A DNA stretch of 64,000 nt from Pithys albifrons albifrons (taxonomy: Eukaryota; Chordata; Aves; Passeriformes; Thamnophilidae): the NCBI RefSeq assembly GCF_047495875.1, contig NC_092474.1, positions 10,850,501-10,914,500 of the forward strand. Direction: 5' to 3'. This document shows positions 39,301 to 49,964 of this stretch, piece after piece; positions within the stretch are counted from its first letter, which is position 1; every line of letters begins with the position of its first letter. The notes under the pieces are model-generated. The model was given only the letters and a program-made list of their open reading frames with translations. It searched no databases and had not been told where the DNA came from. The position numbers were made by a program, and so were the translations under genes.

Positions 39301-42300
39301 GTTATGGAGCAGATGACCTCCAGTGCCATCACATATCATGTGCAGGTCAGCCAGGGGATCAGGCCCAGCCGACGCAGGCCTGGGAAAGGCAGGTCCTGCT
39401 TGACTAACCAGATCTCCTCCTCTGACAAGGTGACCCACCTAATGGACCAGGGAAAAGCTGTGGGTGTTCCCTACCTGGACTTCAGCAGAGCCTTTGGCAC
39501 AGTTTCCCACAGCACTCTCCTGGAGAAACTGGCTGCTCCCAGCTCAGACAGGTGCACTGTTCCCTGGGTAAAACACTGGCTGGATGGCCAGGCCCAGAGT
39601 GGTGGGTGATGGAGTCACAGCCCGCTGGGGTGGGCACTGGTGGGGCTCCCCAGGGCCCAGCACTGGGGCCAGTCCTTTCAATGTCTTCATCACTAATCTG
39701 GCCAAGGGGATGGAGGGCACCCTAAGCAAGTCTGCAGGCAACACTATGTTGGGTGGGAGTCTGGATCTGCTGGAGGGCAGGAAGGCTCTGCAGAGGGATC
39801 TGGACAGGCTGGATTAATGGGCAGAGGTCAGTGGTATGAGGTTAAACAAAGCCAAGGGATGGATCCTGCACTTGGGTCACAACAACCCCATGGAACATTC
39901 CAGGCTTGGGAAAGAGTGACTGAAAAGCTGTCTATCAGGAAAGGACCTGGGAGTGCTGGTCAAAAGCAGTTGGAAATGAGTTAGAGTGGCCAAGTAGGCC
40001 AAGGGAATCCTGGCCTGTATCAGCAATAGTGTGGCCAGCAGGACCACGGAGGTGATCGTTGCCCTGTGCTGGACACTGGCGAGGCTGCACCTCGAGTCCT
40101 GGGGTCAGTTTTGGGCCCCTCATGACAAGAAGGACATTGAGGTTCTGGAGCAGGTCCAGAGAAGGGAACAGAGCTGGGGAGGGGTCTGGAGCACAAGTCT
40201 GGTGAGGAGCAGCTGAGTCTCTCACAGCAGAGAGCACTCCTCTCCTGTTGTTGCCAAGTTGCTCTGCTCACACTCCCTCTGGCACCTCAGGGATGTTGGT
40301 CAGCACCTCCTGTCACTCCTTCCAGCCCAGGAGCTGAACACAGCACCCCTATCCAGGCAGGTCAGAGTGATCCTGTCATCCCAAGAAAGAAGGGCCGGCA
40401 TTGCAATTCTCACCTCATCTCGTCTCCCACCATTAGAAGAGCTAAAAGGTTTGCCACTCCCGCTGCCGCTGCCTCCCCTTTGAGGGGGCATCTTGTTAAA
40501 AGCTTTGCTTTTCTGTGAATTGGAGCGACGGGACTGACTGGAAAAGTTCTCATTTTTTGAATATGAAGTGTCTCTTTTACGATTATAACGCTGTTTGGAT
40601 CCACTCGCATTCTTTCCATCTGAAAGGGGAAAAAAACAAAACCAGAATCAGATCAGCAGCCTCAGTAAGAGTTGTGCCCATGTACCAACCCTCAGGAACT
40701 TCATCCCAGACAAGAGTTCACTCAGCCACTACTCTGAGCCCCAGTCAACAGGCTGGTGTTTATCAGGACGTCAAATTCCCAGCAACCCAAACCATTTCAC
40801 TCCTATCACTGCACAAAGAGCCGGTCAAAGGGTTTAAAAGAAGGATATATTTGCTGTGCTTTATCTTCTATCAGAATGGTTGAATTTCCTTTATCCAGAT
40901 TTGGAATTGCCATTCCCAGATGCTGGACTGTTGTCTGGTGATAAGCACCAACATCCCACACCACACCTTTATGCCACATTACTACAACAACTCGTTCTTT
41001 TTTTCATTCCATTTTCTGAAAACACACAATTTATCATATATTGTTCCCCAATATAAATACACTGACTGTGTTTCTCTTGAAGTCTCTCATTGCCTGTTTT
41101 CACTCAGTTCTGCCCCTATGCTTAAAACACCCCAAAAGACCTAATTCTGTTTTAAAAATACACTTCTATGTCACAAGGCCAACAAATGCTAATTGATCTT
41201 GAAGTACAAACCCAGTGCTTTGTGGCATTGCAGGGCACATAGTTAGTGTCTAAGTACTAAGTCCACCAACCTATGCAGCCTGAACTCTGCCAAAAAATAT
41301 GCTTAGCACACCACTGACCCTAACACAGAGCACAGTGGTGAAGTATGAAGCAAAATACCACAGGAAAAAAGCTCACATGAGCAGAAAAAAATCAGTCAGG
41401 CTCTTGAGAGGGGTCTTCCGTGTCTAAAACAGCTGCTACATCAGGGTGTTAACACTAGGAAGGCATTTCTAGTAGTCTTAACACAAGATCAGAGTTGCCC
41501 AAGGACACAACAGGCTGCTGACCTGTTGCTTAACCCGGCATTTCCACCACCTGCCCTAAGTTTTATTTGTAGAAGGGGTACCTTGGTAAGCTTAGAAACA
41601 AAACTGCACAGGCCCAACAAGACATCTCTCCACACCAGCCAGCCCCAGAGTCACTCTGGATACTCAGTAAACACCACACAAACAGCAAGGCCACACACAG
41701 TATCTATCTGCATTTTAAAAAGCCTACTTGTTTCCCTTTTCCCACTTTGCAGAGTTCCCCACCCCTTAATATAAATCTACGTGGCAGGCAAACACATCAC
41801 TGCAACTCAGGATCAGGTTTCTCACAGGGGCAGTTTCACTGCCAGTTCTTCCAGTTTTCCCCTTTCCCAGCACCTTTCCCATCTACCCAACCATTTAAAA
41901 CAGCTGCAATGGCTGTTTTCATATCATTCACATGAAGTCTCTTTTTTGTTGTTATTTTAAGTTTTCTCTCCCACTTGCACCCCTCAAAAAAGGTGGGCAG
42001 AGGTCTGGAAGGTTGTGTGTTGTTATGCATTACTGAGGATCCAACTTAAGAATAAATTAAGTAATGAAAGTGGCTGGATGGGCTTTTGTGGTGCTCTGCT
42101 GTTTCTTGGCGGACGTCCGTCTTTGCCTGCAACTCCAGCTACAGCAGGACACTGTCACTACTTTCACACGATGTGACAGAGCTGTTCTTTGCACACAAAT
42201 TTCATCATTTACTCTGCTATTCAAAGGGCTGATCCTTTAATTCAGAATTAAACCAACTCTGTCAGAAGCACAGCTGTGTAACTCAAACACAAGCCTGCAT

Positions 42301-45300
42301 AGCTGGCAGTGCTTTAATTCACTTCGGGCTAAAGAGACATGGTTTGAGCTTATCAGGAAAAAAACACACCAGAAACTGCCAAGTACTGAGGGTGTGACCA
42401 GGTCTGGCTGAATGATACTTAGACTTTTTTTTGAGTGTTTTTAGGGAAGAAGGAATAATCAACACCTCTGAGTCTCTGGTAAAAAAAAAAAACAAACAAG
42501 TAATTCTGAAGAGGTTTGGACTATTACTTCAGTTATTCAGGAACAGAACTTTTCAGTTTAGAGCTCAACCACCCTCGTAAATCTGCAATTCCAGTGAATA
42601 CACCAGTTGGGCACACCCCTATTGTGCCTGTACAACTTTGCAGTTTCTCTGCAATCTTTAAATGGGGAAAAGAAACAAGAGAAATCAGTCTAAACTGGGT
42701 CGTTACAAGGCTCAGGAACAAGGAACAGCTCACACCTGCAGCAGCTGACAGAAGAATTTCCTACCACTTAAAGTTTTAATCAAGTTACTCACCATCAAAT
42801 TTGTCAGTCAGGTGGTTTACACACATTCCTGTCATACTACAAGTCCTTTCAAGACAACTCTAGAAGTCTTTGGGAGTCACTAGTGAGTCTCACATTTTAC
42901 AGGAAAGGACTCTCCACCTCACAAGAGTCTCACAATGCTTCAAACCTGATTTTACAGATTCCTAATCTCTCCCTGCTCACAGAATAATTACCCTCAGGAG
43001 AAGTCTGGTCCATCAGAGTAGTAATGAAATTGGTCAGCAGACAACTGAGAGCCTGGACTATGTATTTGTAAACTGGAATACTTTTCCCCCACCCTGAATC
43101 CAGGCAGTGCTGTTCCTTCCAGCCTTTCCAGCATTCCACATGTCAGGGAGCTCTCTGCTTTTTATCATCTACCCCTGCACTCCCATGAAGAGCAGGGCAG
43201 GACAGCTGCACTCATGCAGGGAGAAGAGTGAAGGACTCTCACTGCCATCCTCCCTTGTTAGAGCCCAGTTTTAAGCAGCATAAATTTGGATTTGGTAGCT
43301 TCTTTTCCCCTTCTTTTCTTGGCAAATTAGGAATGAGCAACAGCAACAGTGATGGGGAGGTACTTACTCCTCACTCAGGTCCTCTCTGCTTTTGCTGTTT
43401 TCATAAGATCTAACCTCTATATATCTATAGATTATGTGGCCGGATCTACCCATCCACACTCCAAGAGACTTATAAAAAATAATGTCTATACAATTTAAAA
43501 ACACTAATAATGAAACTGTTCTTACACTTTGGAGCAAGCCCTGGCACCCGTGGTGCTTTCTGCTGTTAGAGAACTTGTATTCCCAAAGATCCAGAGAGAG
43601 CAGACCAAGTTCACAGGACCAGGAGCAGCTCTAAGTGACCACTCTGGCCCTGGGGCTGCAGTACTGGTTTGCTACTGGGGCGAGAACTGCAGTTTCCTTC
43701 CACCTTTATTCACCTCTCCTTTTCTGCTGAGCACAGGATTGCATAAGGGGTTTGGGTGGTGGATCACACTAAAGCCACAGGGTGGTTTCATGACAACACT
43801 GAAGCTGTTGCTGCTGCCAAGGCAAACATCCCAGTGAGCAGGAGGTGACCAGGCACTGCTGCACCCCAGCCAGCACCTCACACGGGGCATGAGAAGGCCC
43901 AGGGACCTCCTGAGGGCCTTCTGTCCATCAGGTCTCCAGGACTGCAGAGAAACCCAACAAGTCTATTTTCCCTTAGCTACTTTATTCCTTTCTAATGGGA
44001 TGTGATCCCTGTTGGAATATATACTGTAATAATATATATAATAATACATAACTGTTGGAAACTTCCAAGTTTAATACAGTCTGTAAGGTCAAGTTTGAAA
44101 GCCAGGTGGAATTCAACTTCCACAAGTAGAAGAGAATAAAATATTCCACTTAGCCCATTACCAGCTGTGCTGCAAGAGAAACAGAAGAAGCTGCCACAAG
44201 GTATGATGAGTGTCCCTTTCCTCAGTAACAGTAACAGCAGGTAACTCTGGAAAGCATCAAAGGGCAAGAGCTTGACTGAACTCAACCCAGTGACCTGGGG
44301 AAGGTCTGTGGTCCATAAGAATACTGCCCATTTCAGAGGAGAAACAAGACTTTCAGAATGCACCCTAAACCTTTCCTGAAAGGGAAGAGAAATTGGGTGG
44401 ACCACCTGAGCTACATGTCCAGTGATAAGGAATTCAAGATAAAAATCCCACATGGTGATGTGCCAGAGTCCTCTGTGCTACCAACACCCACACAATGAAC
44501 AGAGCAGCAACCTGGGGGGTTGTCTGCCCTAATCTGACCAAGGGAATCTTTTCCTTTCAGTTTTCAGTACCCTTCAGTTAAGATATTCCTAAATATGTTT
44601 CTACCCCTACAAAAAGAAATTCTAATTTTGCCAGGCCTCTTTGATGCATCATAAAAGAAGTAACTCATCCCTTTGTGCTTCACTGTAGTTAAGAAATAAG
44701 TACCACAGAGGGAGAATTACGCCAAGACAAAATTTTCCTCTGTTTTATTAAAACAAAAGAGGTCTTAAAAAGTTTGGGAGGGTTTACTGAAAGTATTGGA
44801 GTAGAAGAGTACAGTCACAAGGATTCCTCTGTCACTGCTCCTCTTCTACTACTGGCATAGTTTCAAGCCTGTAAAAGGTGACATTCCACAAAAATCACTT
44901 AACAGTTTTATTCTCTGCTGGAATGACAGGCCTTTTACCTCTTTCCTCAGTACAGATACTGTGCCTTCTACACAGCACACCAGCCACAGCACAGGACATC
45001 TCAACTGCTTCCTGAAGGGTGTTTGTGTTCTGTGAACAATCCTCCACACAGCACTACAAAAGAAGCTGTAGTGGCAAGACAGGGACAGAAAAAGTTCTCC
45101 CTAAAAAGACTTTGACGTGTTTGAAGTTATTTCACAGTAATTGCACAGTTACACCACAACCTGGAGAGCTGTGGGTGAGTCACTTCCCATGTCCCACTTC
45201 TGTCAATCCTGCACAAGATCAATTAATGGAGGTGAAGAGCAGGTAATACTTTGTTACCCAGGACATGAGGACACTTAGAAGGTCCAAAAAGAAGTCAACA

Positions 45301-46334
45301 AACGCCTCCAATATAGTAATTTTGTTACCCCTCTGGGGTACAGTGCTGCTTTCTTAGAGACCTGAAGCAATACCACTGAAACAAACCACTGAGGAGGAAG
45401 GAAATTAGCACAGCAGTGGTGTTGTACTAACCTGTTGACACTCTCTCACATAGTTCAAGATTAAACCCACTAATTTCAACCATTACTGCCCTATTTCTAG
45501 TTTTAGAAAAGCAAAAAGCAAGGTTGCTGGGAATACTCTGCTCCCAAACATGTTTACAGAACCAGAGTGGACTTAGGTCTTACCTTGGAGAGGTGATCGG
45601 AACCATCCTGGCTCCTGAGGAACTGCCCTGTGAGCAGAACCAGCTGTTTGCAAGGACAAGTGTGACACTTTGACTTGAACGCCAGAGGAGCAAACAACAC
45701 ACAACTAATTCCCTGAAAAAGCTCCCCCAAAGCAGGTCACGAACACCAGTGTAAGGGGAACGCTGGACCCTCAGTGAGGTGTAACAACACACCGAGCACA
45801 GAGTGAAGTTAAGGCTTCTCTTCACAGGCACTGGTGAATATGTATTCTTACTACAGAACCAGAGGTTTAGCTCTAAAGCTGATTACTCCAATACTAATGA
45901 AGATAAAGCACTAATCCCTCAAGGAAGAGCAGAGTGGGAATCTCAGCTCTGCGACCAGCGAGCAGAGCCGGAAGAGGAAGAAAAAAGAAACAAAAAACAA
46001 GCTGCGACCTGAAACGCCGCCTATTAAGCCCAGCTGAGAAACAAACAAGGCGAAGTTCAGCTTGCCGTGCCCGACACGGCGGAGTGCGGCTCCATCCCAA
46101 ACCCACCCGCCGCCGCACGGCTCCCCCTCCATCCCTCCCGCATCCCCCCGGAGCCGCCCGCCCGCCCTTACCGCCTTTGGGCTTAGACTCCGCCGCGGCG
46201 GGCCCGGCCGAGGCGCAGCGCGGCTGCTGCGCTTTGCTGCCGGCCGAGGGTGCGGGCGCTGCGGGGCCGCAGGGGCTGCTCCTGTCCATGGCGGGGGCTG
46301 TGGCGGGGGCCGCGCCGGGCGGGCTCTGCAGCAT
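27302..46334 (-). CDS. RNF10: RNF10, RING-finger E3 ubiquitin ligase (17 coding exons, 804 aa)
   Basis: Coding exons in transcript order: 46172-46334, 40414-40619, 37719-37918, 36682-36772, 35477-35661, 35263-35399, 33631-33791, 32965-33093, 32551-32809, 32196-32329, 31035-31152, 30590-30691, 29956-30090, 28895-28992, 28606-28666, 28296-28454, 27302-27378. All junctions are GT-AG and keep frame, giving 804 aa (human about 811). A C3HC4 RING spans residues 229-270 (CPIC...CGHIFCWAC...CPIC) within exon 5. Residues about 1-125 are Ser/Gly/Arg-rich and disordered. Exon 9 is acidic, exon 12 carries a long Lys/Arg/Glu helix, and the C-terminus has a KKRKKQKQK basic patch (785-793). Established for the family: RNF10 monoubiquitylates 40S proteins uS3 and uS5 on stalled ribosomes, opposed by USP10, and has been described as a synapse-to-nucleus messenger. 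The start is the Met matching the family N-terminus (MLQSPP...MDRSS). Exon 1 is GC-rich and is the least certain exon. Confidence 0.95.
29185..29310. other. G/T-rich tract in RNF10 intron 13
   Basis: The plus strand is almost only G and T for about 120 bp with several GGG runs (for example TTGGGTTGTGGGGTTTC). The minus strand, which is the RNF10 transcript, is C/A-rich. It could form a G-quadruplex on the non-transcript strand. No gene is implied. Confidence 0.5.
29687..29845 (-). mobile_element. CR1 LINE 3'-end fragment in RNF10 intron 13
   Basis: This is the reverse complement of a CR1 3' end. It begins ATCACAGAATGGTTTGGGGT, then runs through the 'ccatctcattccaacccc', 'gccatgggcagggacaccttccac' and 'catccagcctggccttg' type blocks typical of avian CR1. 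It is 5'-truncated at about 160 bp, in the same orientation as RNF10, and away from splice sites. Confidence 0.92.
38560..40220 (+). mobile_element. CR1 LINE internal fragment with decayed reverse transcriptase, RNF10 intron 2
   Basis: About 1.65 kb of CR1 ORF2 lies in plus orientation, antisense to RNF10. It starts near the 'cagagtcccttgggggatgtcc' block and ends near the 'ccagagaagggaacagagctggg' block, so both ends of the element are missing. Translation in broken frames shows RT motif A ([13 protein letters not shown] at about 39470-39510; the second conserved Asp is Gly), the [10 protein letters not shown] turn of motif B, and motif C decayed from the expected FADD to an AGN-type sequence near 39735. 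Several frameshifts and stops are present. It is a dead copy. Its right end lies about 190 bp from RNF10 exon 2. Confidence 0.93.
40620..46171 (-). other. RNF10: RNF10 intron 1 (5.5 kb)
   Basis: The longest intron of the gene. I see no further coding exon, tRNA or recognisable repeat in it. Short AT-rich runs (for example about 44020-44060) and an A-run near 42481 are the only local anomalies. Confidence 0.5.
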
Positions 46335-46785
46335 CGACGGGTGCCCCGCGGCCCGGGGCGGGGGGGCACGACTGGCGGAGCCGGCGGGGGCCCAGGCTCA
46401 TGGCCCGCGGGGGCGACCGGCGGGGGCGGCGCAGCGCGGACTCGGCCTCCTTCATGGCGACATCTTCTCGCTGCTCCGCTCGAACCGGGGAGGGCCGCGG
46501 GAGGCCGGGCCGGGCCGGGCCTGCGGGGCTCCGGGCGAGGGGGACGGGGAGGGGTGAGCTGCTCAGGGAGCCCCGCAGGGCCCGGCGCTGCCTCCACCCG
46601 AGGGGGTCGGCACCACCCCGGCACCCACCGGCTGCTCGGCGCCGCACCGGCCCCGGCTCGGCCGCCGCTGCCCCGTAATGGCGACGAGTCGCCCGCAGCA
46701 CTGGCCAGACCCGGATGGAGACGGGCCCAGGCGGGCCCCGGGGCATGACGGGACTTGTAGTCCTGGGCCGCGCGGGGCGCCGGGA
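46335..46785 (-). promoter_or_regulatory. RNF10: RNF10 CpG-island promoter with ZNF143 site
   Basis: Very GC- and CpG-rich sequence continues from exon 1. At 46743-46761 the minus strand reads ACTACAAGTCCCGTCATGC, a near-perfect ZNF143/SBS-type element, which is common in head-to-head vertebrate housekeeping promoters. No TATA box is seen. The block TAATGGCGACGAGTCGCCC at 46676-46694 recurs at about 50409, marking a duplicated promoter fragment. Confidence 0.7.
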
Positions 46786-47180
46786 GCGGGGACAGCGGGA
46801 ATGGACGGGACAGCGGGGACACTGGGGACAATGGGAATCAGCGGGGACAATGAGAATCAACGGGACAGCGGGGACACTGGGGACAATGGGAATCAGCGGG
46901 GACAATGAGAATCAACGGGACAGCGGGGACACTGGGGACAATGGGAATCAGCGGGGACAATGAGAATCAACGGGACAGCGGGGACACTGGGGACAATGGG
47001 AATCAGCGGGGACAGCGGGAATGGACGGGACAGCGGGGACACTGGGGACAATGGGAATCAGCGGGGACAATGAGTATCAACGGGACAGCGGGGACAGTGG
47101 GGATCAACGGAGACAACTGGGACACCGGGAACAACGGAACACCGGGACAACGGGGACAGCTGAGACACCGGGGACACCAG
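46786..47180. repeat. 55-bp minisatellite next to RNF10 promoter
   Basis: A unit beginning GGGGACACTGGGGACAATGG starts at 46815, 46870, 46925, 46980 and 47035, exactly 55 bp apart, with degenerate GGGACA-type units on both sides to about 47180. The plus strand is purine-rich with frequent GGG/GGGG runs. The repeated GDNENQRDSG-like translations are an artefact, because 55 is not a multiple of 3 and frames shift between copies. Confidence 0.95.
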
Positions 47181-47460
47181 GACAACGGGAACATCTGAGA
47201 CTTTCCGCCCCGCACACCGAGCCCGGCCCCCGCCCCGCTCCAACAGCCCCCGACGGGATATAAAGTCATCTGATATAAAATCATTGCCTCCGACTTGTTG
47301 CAAATAACAGTAAAAGTAAAAAAAGAAAGTACCTCATCGTGCCTAATTGAAGCAATACTTATTAACTTGCCTTTCAAAGCAAAACGGGGAAAAGACCCCA
47401 CCAGGCACCAGAGATCCTAAAGGCATTTCTTTTAGCCTTTAAAAGAACAAAGATCTTGAA
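47181..47460. other. Junction sequence after the minisatellite
   Basis: Starts with a GC-rich patch (CCGCACACCGAGCCCGGCCC at about 47208) that has a weak counterpart near 50547-50565 after the duplicated RNF10 promoter fragment. It then becomes AT-rich. No exon seen. Confidence 0.35.
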
Positions 47461-47504
47461 TGCGGCTCCTGGTGCCGGAGCTTCAGGTTTGGTGGGAGAG
47501 CAGT

Positions 47505-47720
47505 TCCCAGGGGTGGAGCAGGTAAGGACATCTCTCCCCACATAATTCAGACTGTGATCTGAATCTACAGCCCTCAAGTAAAAGCTTCACCACTAGTTTT
47601 GTACCCACACAGACAAAGCCATTAATTTGGATTTTGTCACTCACCTGCTGAAAGTTCTCTGCCCCATGCCCTGTAACACCAGTATGATCAACAAATCTAG
47701 AATTTGTGCTTTACACATTC
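47505..47720 (-). pseudogene. Displaced DYNLL1 intron 2 fragment
   Basis: About 200 bp here match 51490-51710, which is intron 2 of DYNLL1 copy B. They share GATCTGAATCTACAGCCCTC, AAAGCTTCACCACTA and TTTTGTACCCACA, and a weaker match lies in intron 2 of copy C near 62535. In this place the fragment lies 3' of pseudogene copy A's exon 3, not between its exons. It therefore belongs to a separate, mostly lost duplicate rather than to copy A. Confidence 0.75.
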
Positions 47721-47929
47721 CAATAAATCCTCTTTAAAAAATAGATAAAAGCTTCATAAGAGGCCTTATTTCAGCTCCTGTTTGTTTCCTCTTTGGGTCT
47801 ATTACTCTTAGAAATACTGACCACATTATGATTATGGTTACCACAGTGTTTGGGTCTTCTGGATTTAAAAAAAAAAGTCTTTCTAAAAAAGTTAGTCATC
47901 CACATTCACAAGGAAATTAGAAACAGCAT

Positions 47930-49300
47930 GAGCAATACTAGAGAGAGTAGAGAGACACAGAACTTTTACAGGCAAAACACAACATTTTTATTTGCAAATA
48001 AGCTGACTGTGAAAAGAAAATAAATGCAAGGAAGTTGCACAACTCAATAAAAACAATCATACCAACAAAATCCTTGCCATTGCCCTTGGAGGCCAAGGTC
48101 TGCTTTGTCAGTAAGGCTGAAGGCACCAGGCTTTGTGCCATTAGAACACAACTGAGTCATGAGATGAGAGTTTGAGAAACAGTCCGTGGCTCTGAGCACC
48201 CTTGAAGAGAAAAGGACACAGACAGAAGAGGATGAATTGACTGGTCTTGAGTCACACAGCTGTAAAATTCCTTCCTACTGTGTGCTGCCAGGTAGGAATA
48301 CATTTAATATATTTCCTGTCAAAATCCTGCAAGAGAGACCACCAGGAACTTACCTTTGCTATTCAAGTGCTCATTTTGCAGCAAAGAGGAAAGGACTTCA
48401 AGAGTCCACAGAACCCGTCCCTGTAGAACCACTTGCACACTAACACTTTTGCCGGGTTTTTTTTAAGTCCAAAATAGTGTTCAGGAGGAAAATTTGAACA
48501 CTCCTCTTTAAATGAGCTACAGTGTCACCACATTCCTCCAAGAGACCGACTGGCACGCTCCATAACACCTTGCTGCATCTCTTCTGACGTTTCTGTATCC
48601 TTTATCGCAGCCGTCTGATCACATGTGGCTACGTGTGACACACAAAAAAGCATTCAAAGTTGCAGGAGCACCTGCCAGAGTCAGCGGCCGAGCAGCCCCG
48701 CAGGTCCCGCCGTTCCCAGCGAGCTCCCGGGGCCGGGCAGCGCTCGGCCGGGTGTGCCGGGCACGGGCACAGCCCGAGCAGCGGCGGCTGCAATGCCGCC
48801 CACGCCGAGCGCCCGCTCTGCAGCGGCCCCGACACGAGCCCCGCCGGCCGCCGCCGCCTCCCGGCCCTGCCCAGCCCCGCTCCAGCCCTTCCCCGGCCCG
48901 GCAGCCCTGGCACAGAGGCGGCCGCTCCACCGCCCGGCCCCGGCGGCCTTTCCCTGCCGAGGGAGGTGAACCAAGCGCGGACTCCGCCGCCGACGTCCGG
49001 AGCGCTGCGGGGCTCAGGGGAAGGTCCCGCCGCCGAGGGCCGGAGCGCTGCGGGTCTCAGGGGAAGGTCCCGCCGCCGAGGGCCGGAGCGCTGCGGGGGA
49101 AGGTCCCGCCGGCAGCTGCAGGAAAAGCGGGGCCGAGCCAAGACCTCAAACATCTCCTCACGCCTCGGCCCCGCCCACTCCGTGCCCATTGGTCGCGGTC
49201 CCAGCATCTCGGGCGCTCATTGGCCACCAGCTGCTGGTGGGCGGGGCGTTGCCCCATCCCGGCGTGCCGCCCTCACGTTGCTATGGCGACGGGGACGCCG
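47930..49300 (-). pseudogene. DYNLL1 pseudogene copy A (intron-bearing, promoter retained)
   Basis: Unprocessed DYNLL1 duplicate. The 3'UTR resembles copies B and C (AATAAA at 47987-47992, minus). Exon 3 remnant lies at about 48187-48331, with the conserved TTTGACAGGAAATA start, but has indels and a premature stop. Exon 2 remnant lies at about 48505-48625: the ATG is kept at about 48624 but the next codon is a stop (TGA), and the SEEMQQ stretch is still readable. The intron between them is only about 170 bp, against 1.1-1.7 kb in the intact copies. Upstream, the 5' region (AAAGTTGCAGGAGCACCTGC onward) matches copies B and C closely. It extends to two inverted CCAAT boxes at 49188 and 49219 and an X-box-like element at 49277-49290. 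It cannot encode LC8 but could still be transcribed. Confidence 0.88.
48997..49112. repeat. 43-bp tandem repeat in copy A 5' region
   Basis: CCGGAGCGCTGCGGG starts at 48997, 49040 and 49083, giving two full 43-bp units and one truncated unit ending in CCCGCCGGCAG. Copies B and C have only one such unit, so this is a local expansion in copy A. Confidence 0.9.
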
Positions 49301-49960
49301 CCGGCCGCTGTACCGGGGAGACATCGGGGACACGGGGGACACCGGCTGCGGGCAGAGCTCCGCCTGAAACAGCTGTAATAGTGAGGACGCTGCAATGAAT
49401 AGGAAGGGGATTCGGCTAAAATCCTCCCGGTGCTCCCCAGCTGAGCAATTTGCTGTACAAGCAGGGCCCAAATGGATGTCCCGCCCTTACCTCCAGCCTG
49501 ATGGAAAGCTGTGATCCCACCCCGAGTTTCTGAGCTGATTCTCAATAAGACAGCAGCTATCAGCAAGGACTATAATTACTGGAAACACAGAGAGGGACAC
49601 TGAGCATATCTTCAGGGCTCCTCACATCTTTCCACACAGTCCTTGCCTGCAGCAAGTCACTGTGAGCTGGCCCTGGGACAGACATACTGCCTTCAACTCA
49701 GGCCAAGGGCTGCTGCAGGTCCTACTCATCCCGGGCAGAGCACAGTGCTAACCACAGCGATCCTCACTGCAGCTGTGGATTATTGACTATACTTGTGCTG
49801 GATTTCGGAAGAGATTCTTTTGGGAGCTCATACCAGCCCACAGGAAAAATCCAAAGTATCTTGTGACCGTAGAATTTAGCTTTTCCAAAGTGTCACAGCA
49901 CCCACTCTGCTTGACTTCTGGTATGGATAGTGTTCAACAAAAGGATAATTACAACCAAAC
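49301..49960. other. Spacer between copy A and the next remnant
   Basis: No intact exon. A stretch at about 49875-49945 (TTTCCAAAGTGTCACAGCAC ... GTTCAACAAAAG) weakly resembles a decayed DYNLL1 exon 3. I regard that as possible, not established. Confidence 0.35.
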
Positions 49961-49964
49961 ATCC

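Noticed and set aside
39175..39609. Reverse-transcriptase-like open frame in RNF10 intron 2
   Set aside because: It is a fragment of a dead CR1 element with altered catalytic motifs and frameshifts, not a gene.
45911..46905. Open frames of 200-306 codons around RNF10 exon 1
   Set aside because: Only the 46172-46334 segment in one minus frame matches RNF10. The others are shadows in CpG-island DNA.
48623..49378. Plus-strand open frame of 251 codons over pseudogene copy A
   Set aside because: Antisense to the DYNLL1 5' region and rich in Arg/Pro/Ala as expected from GC content. There is no independent support.
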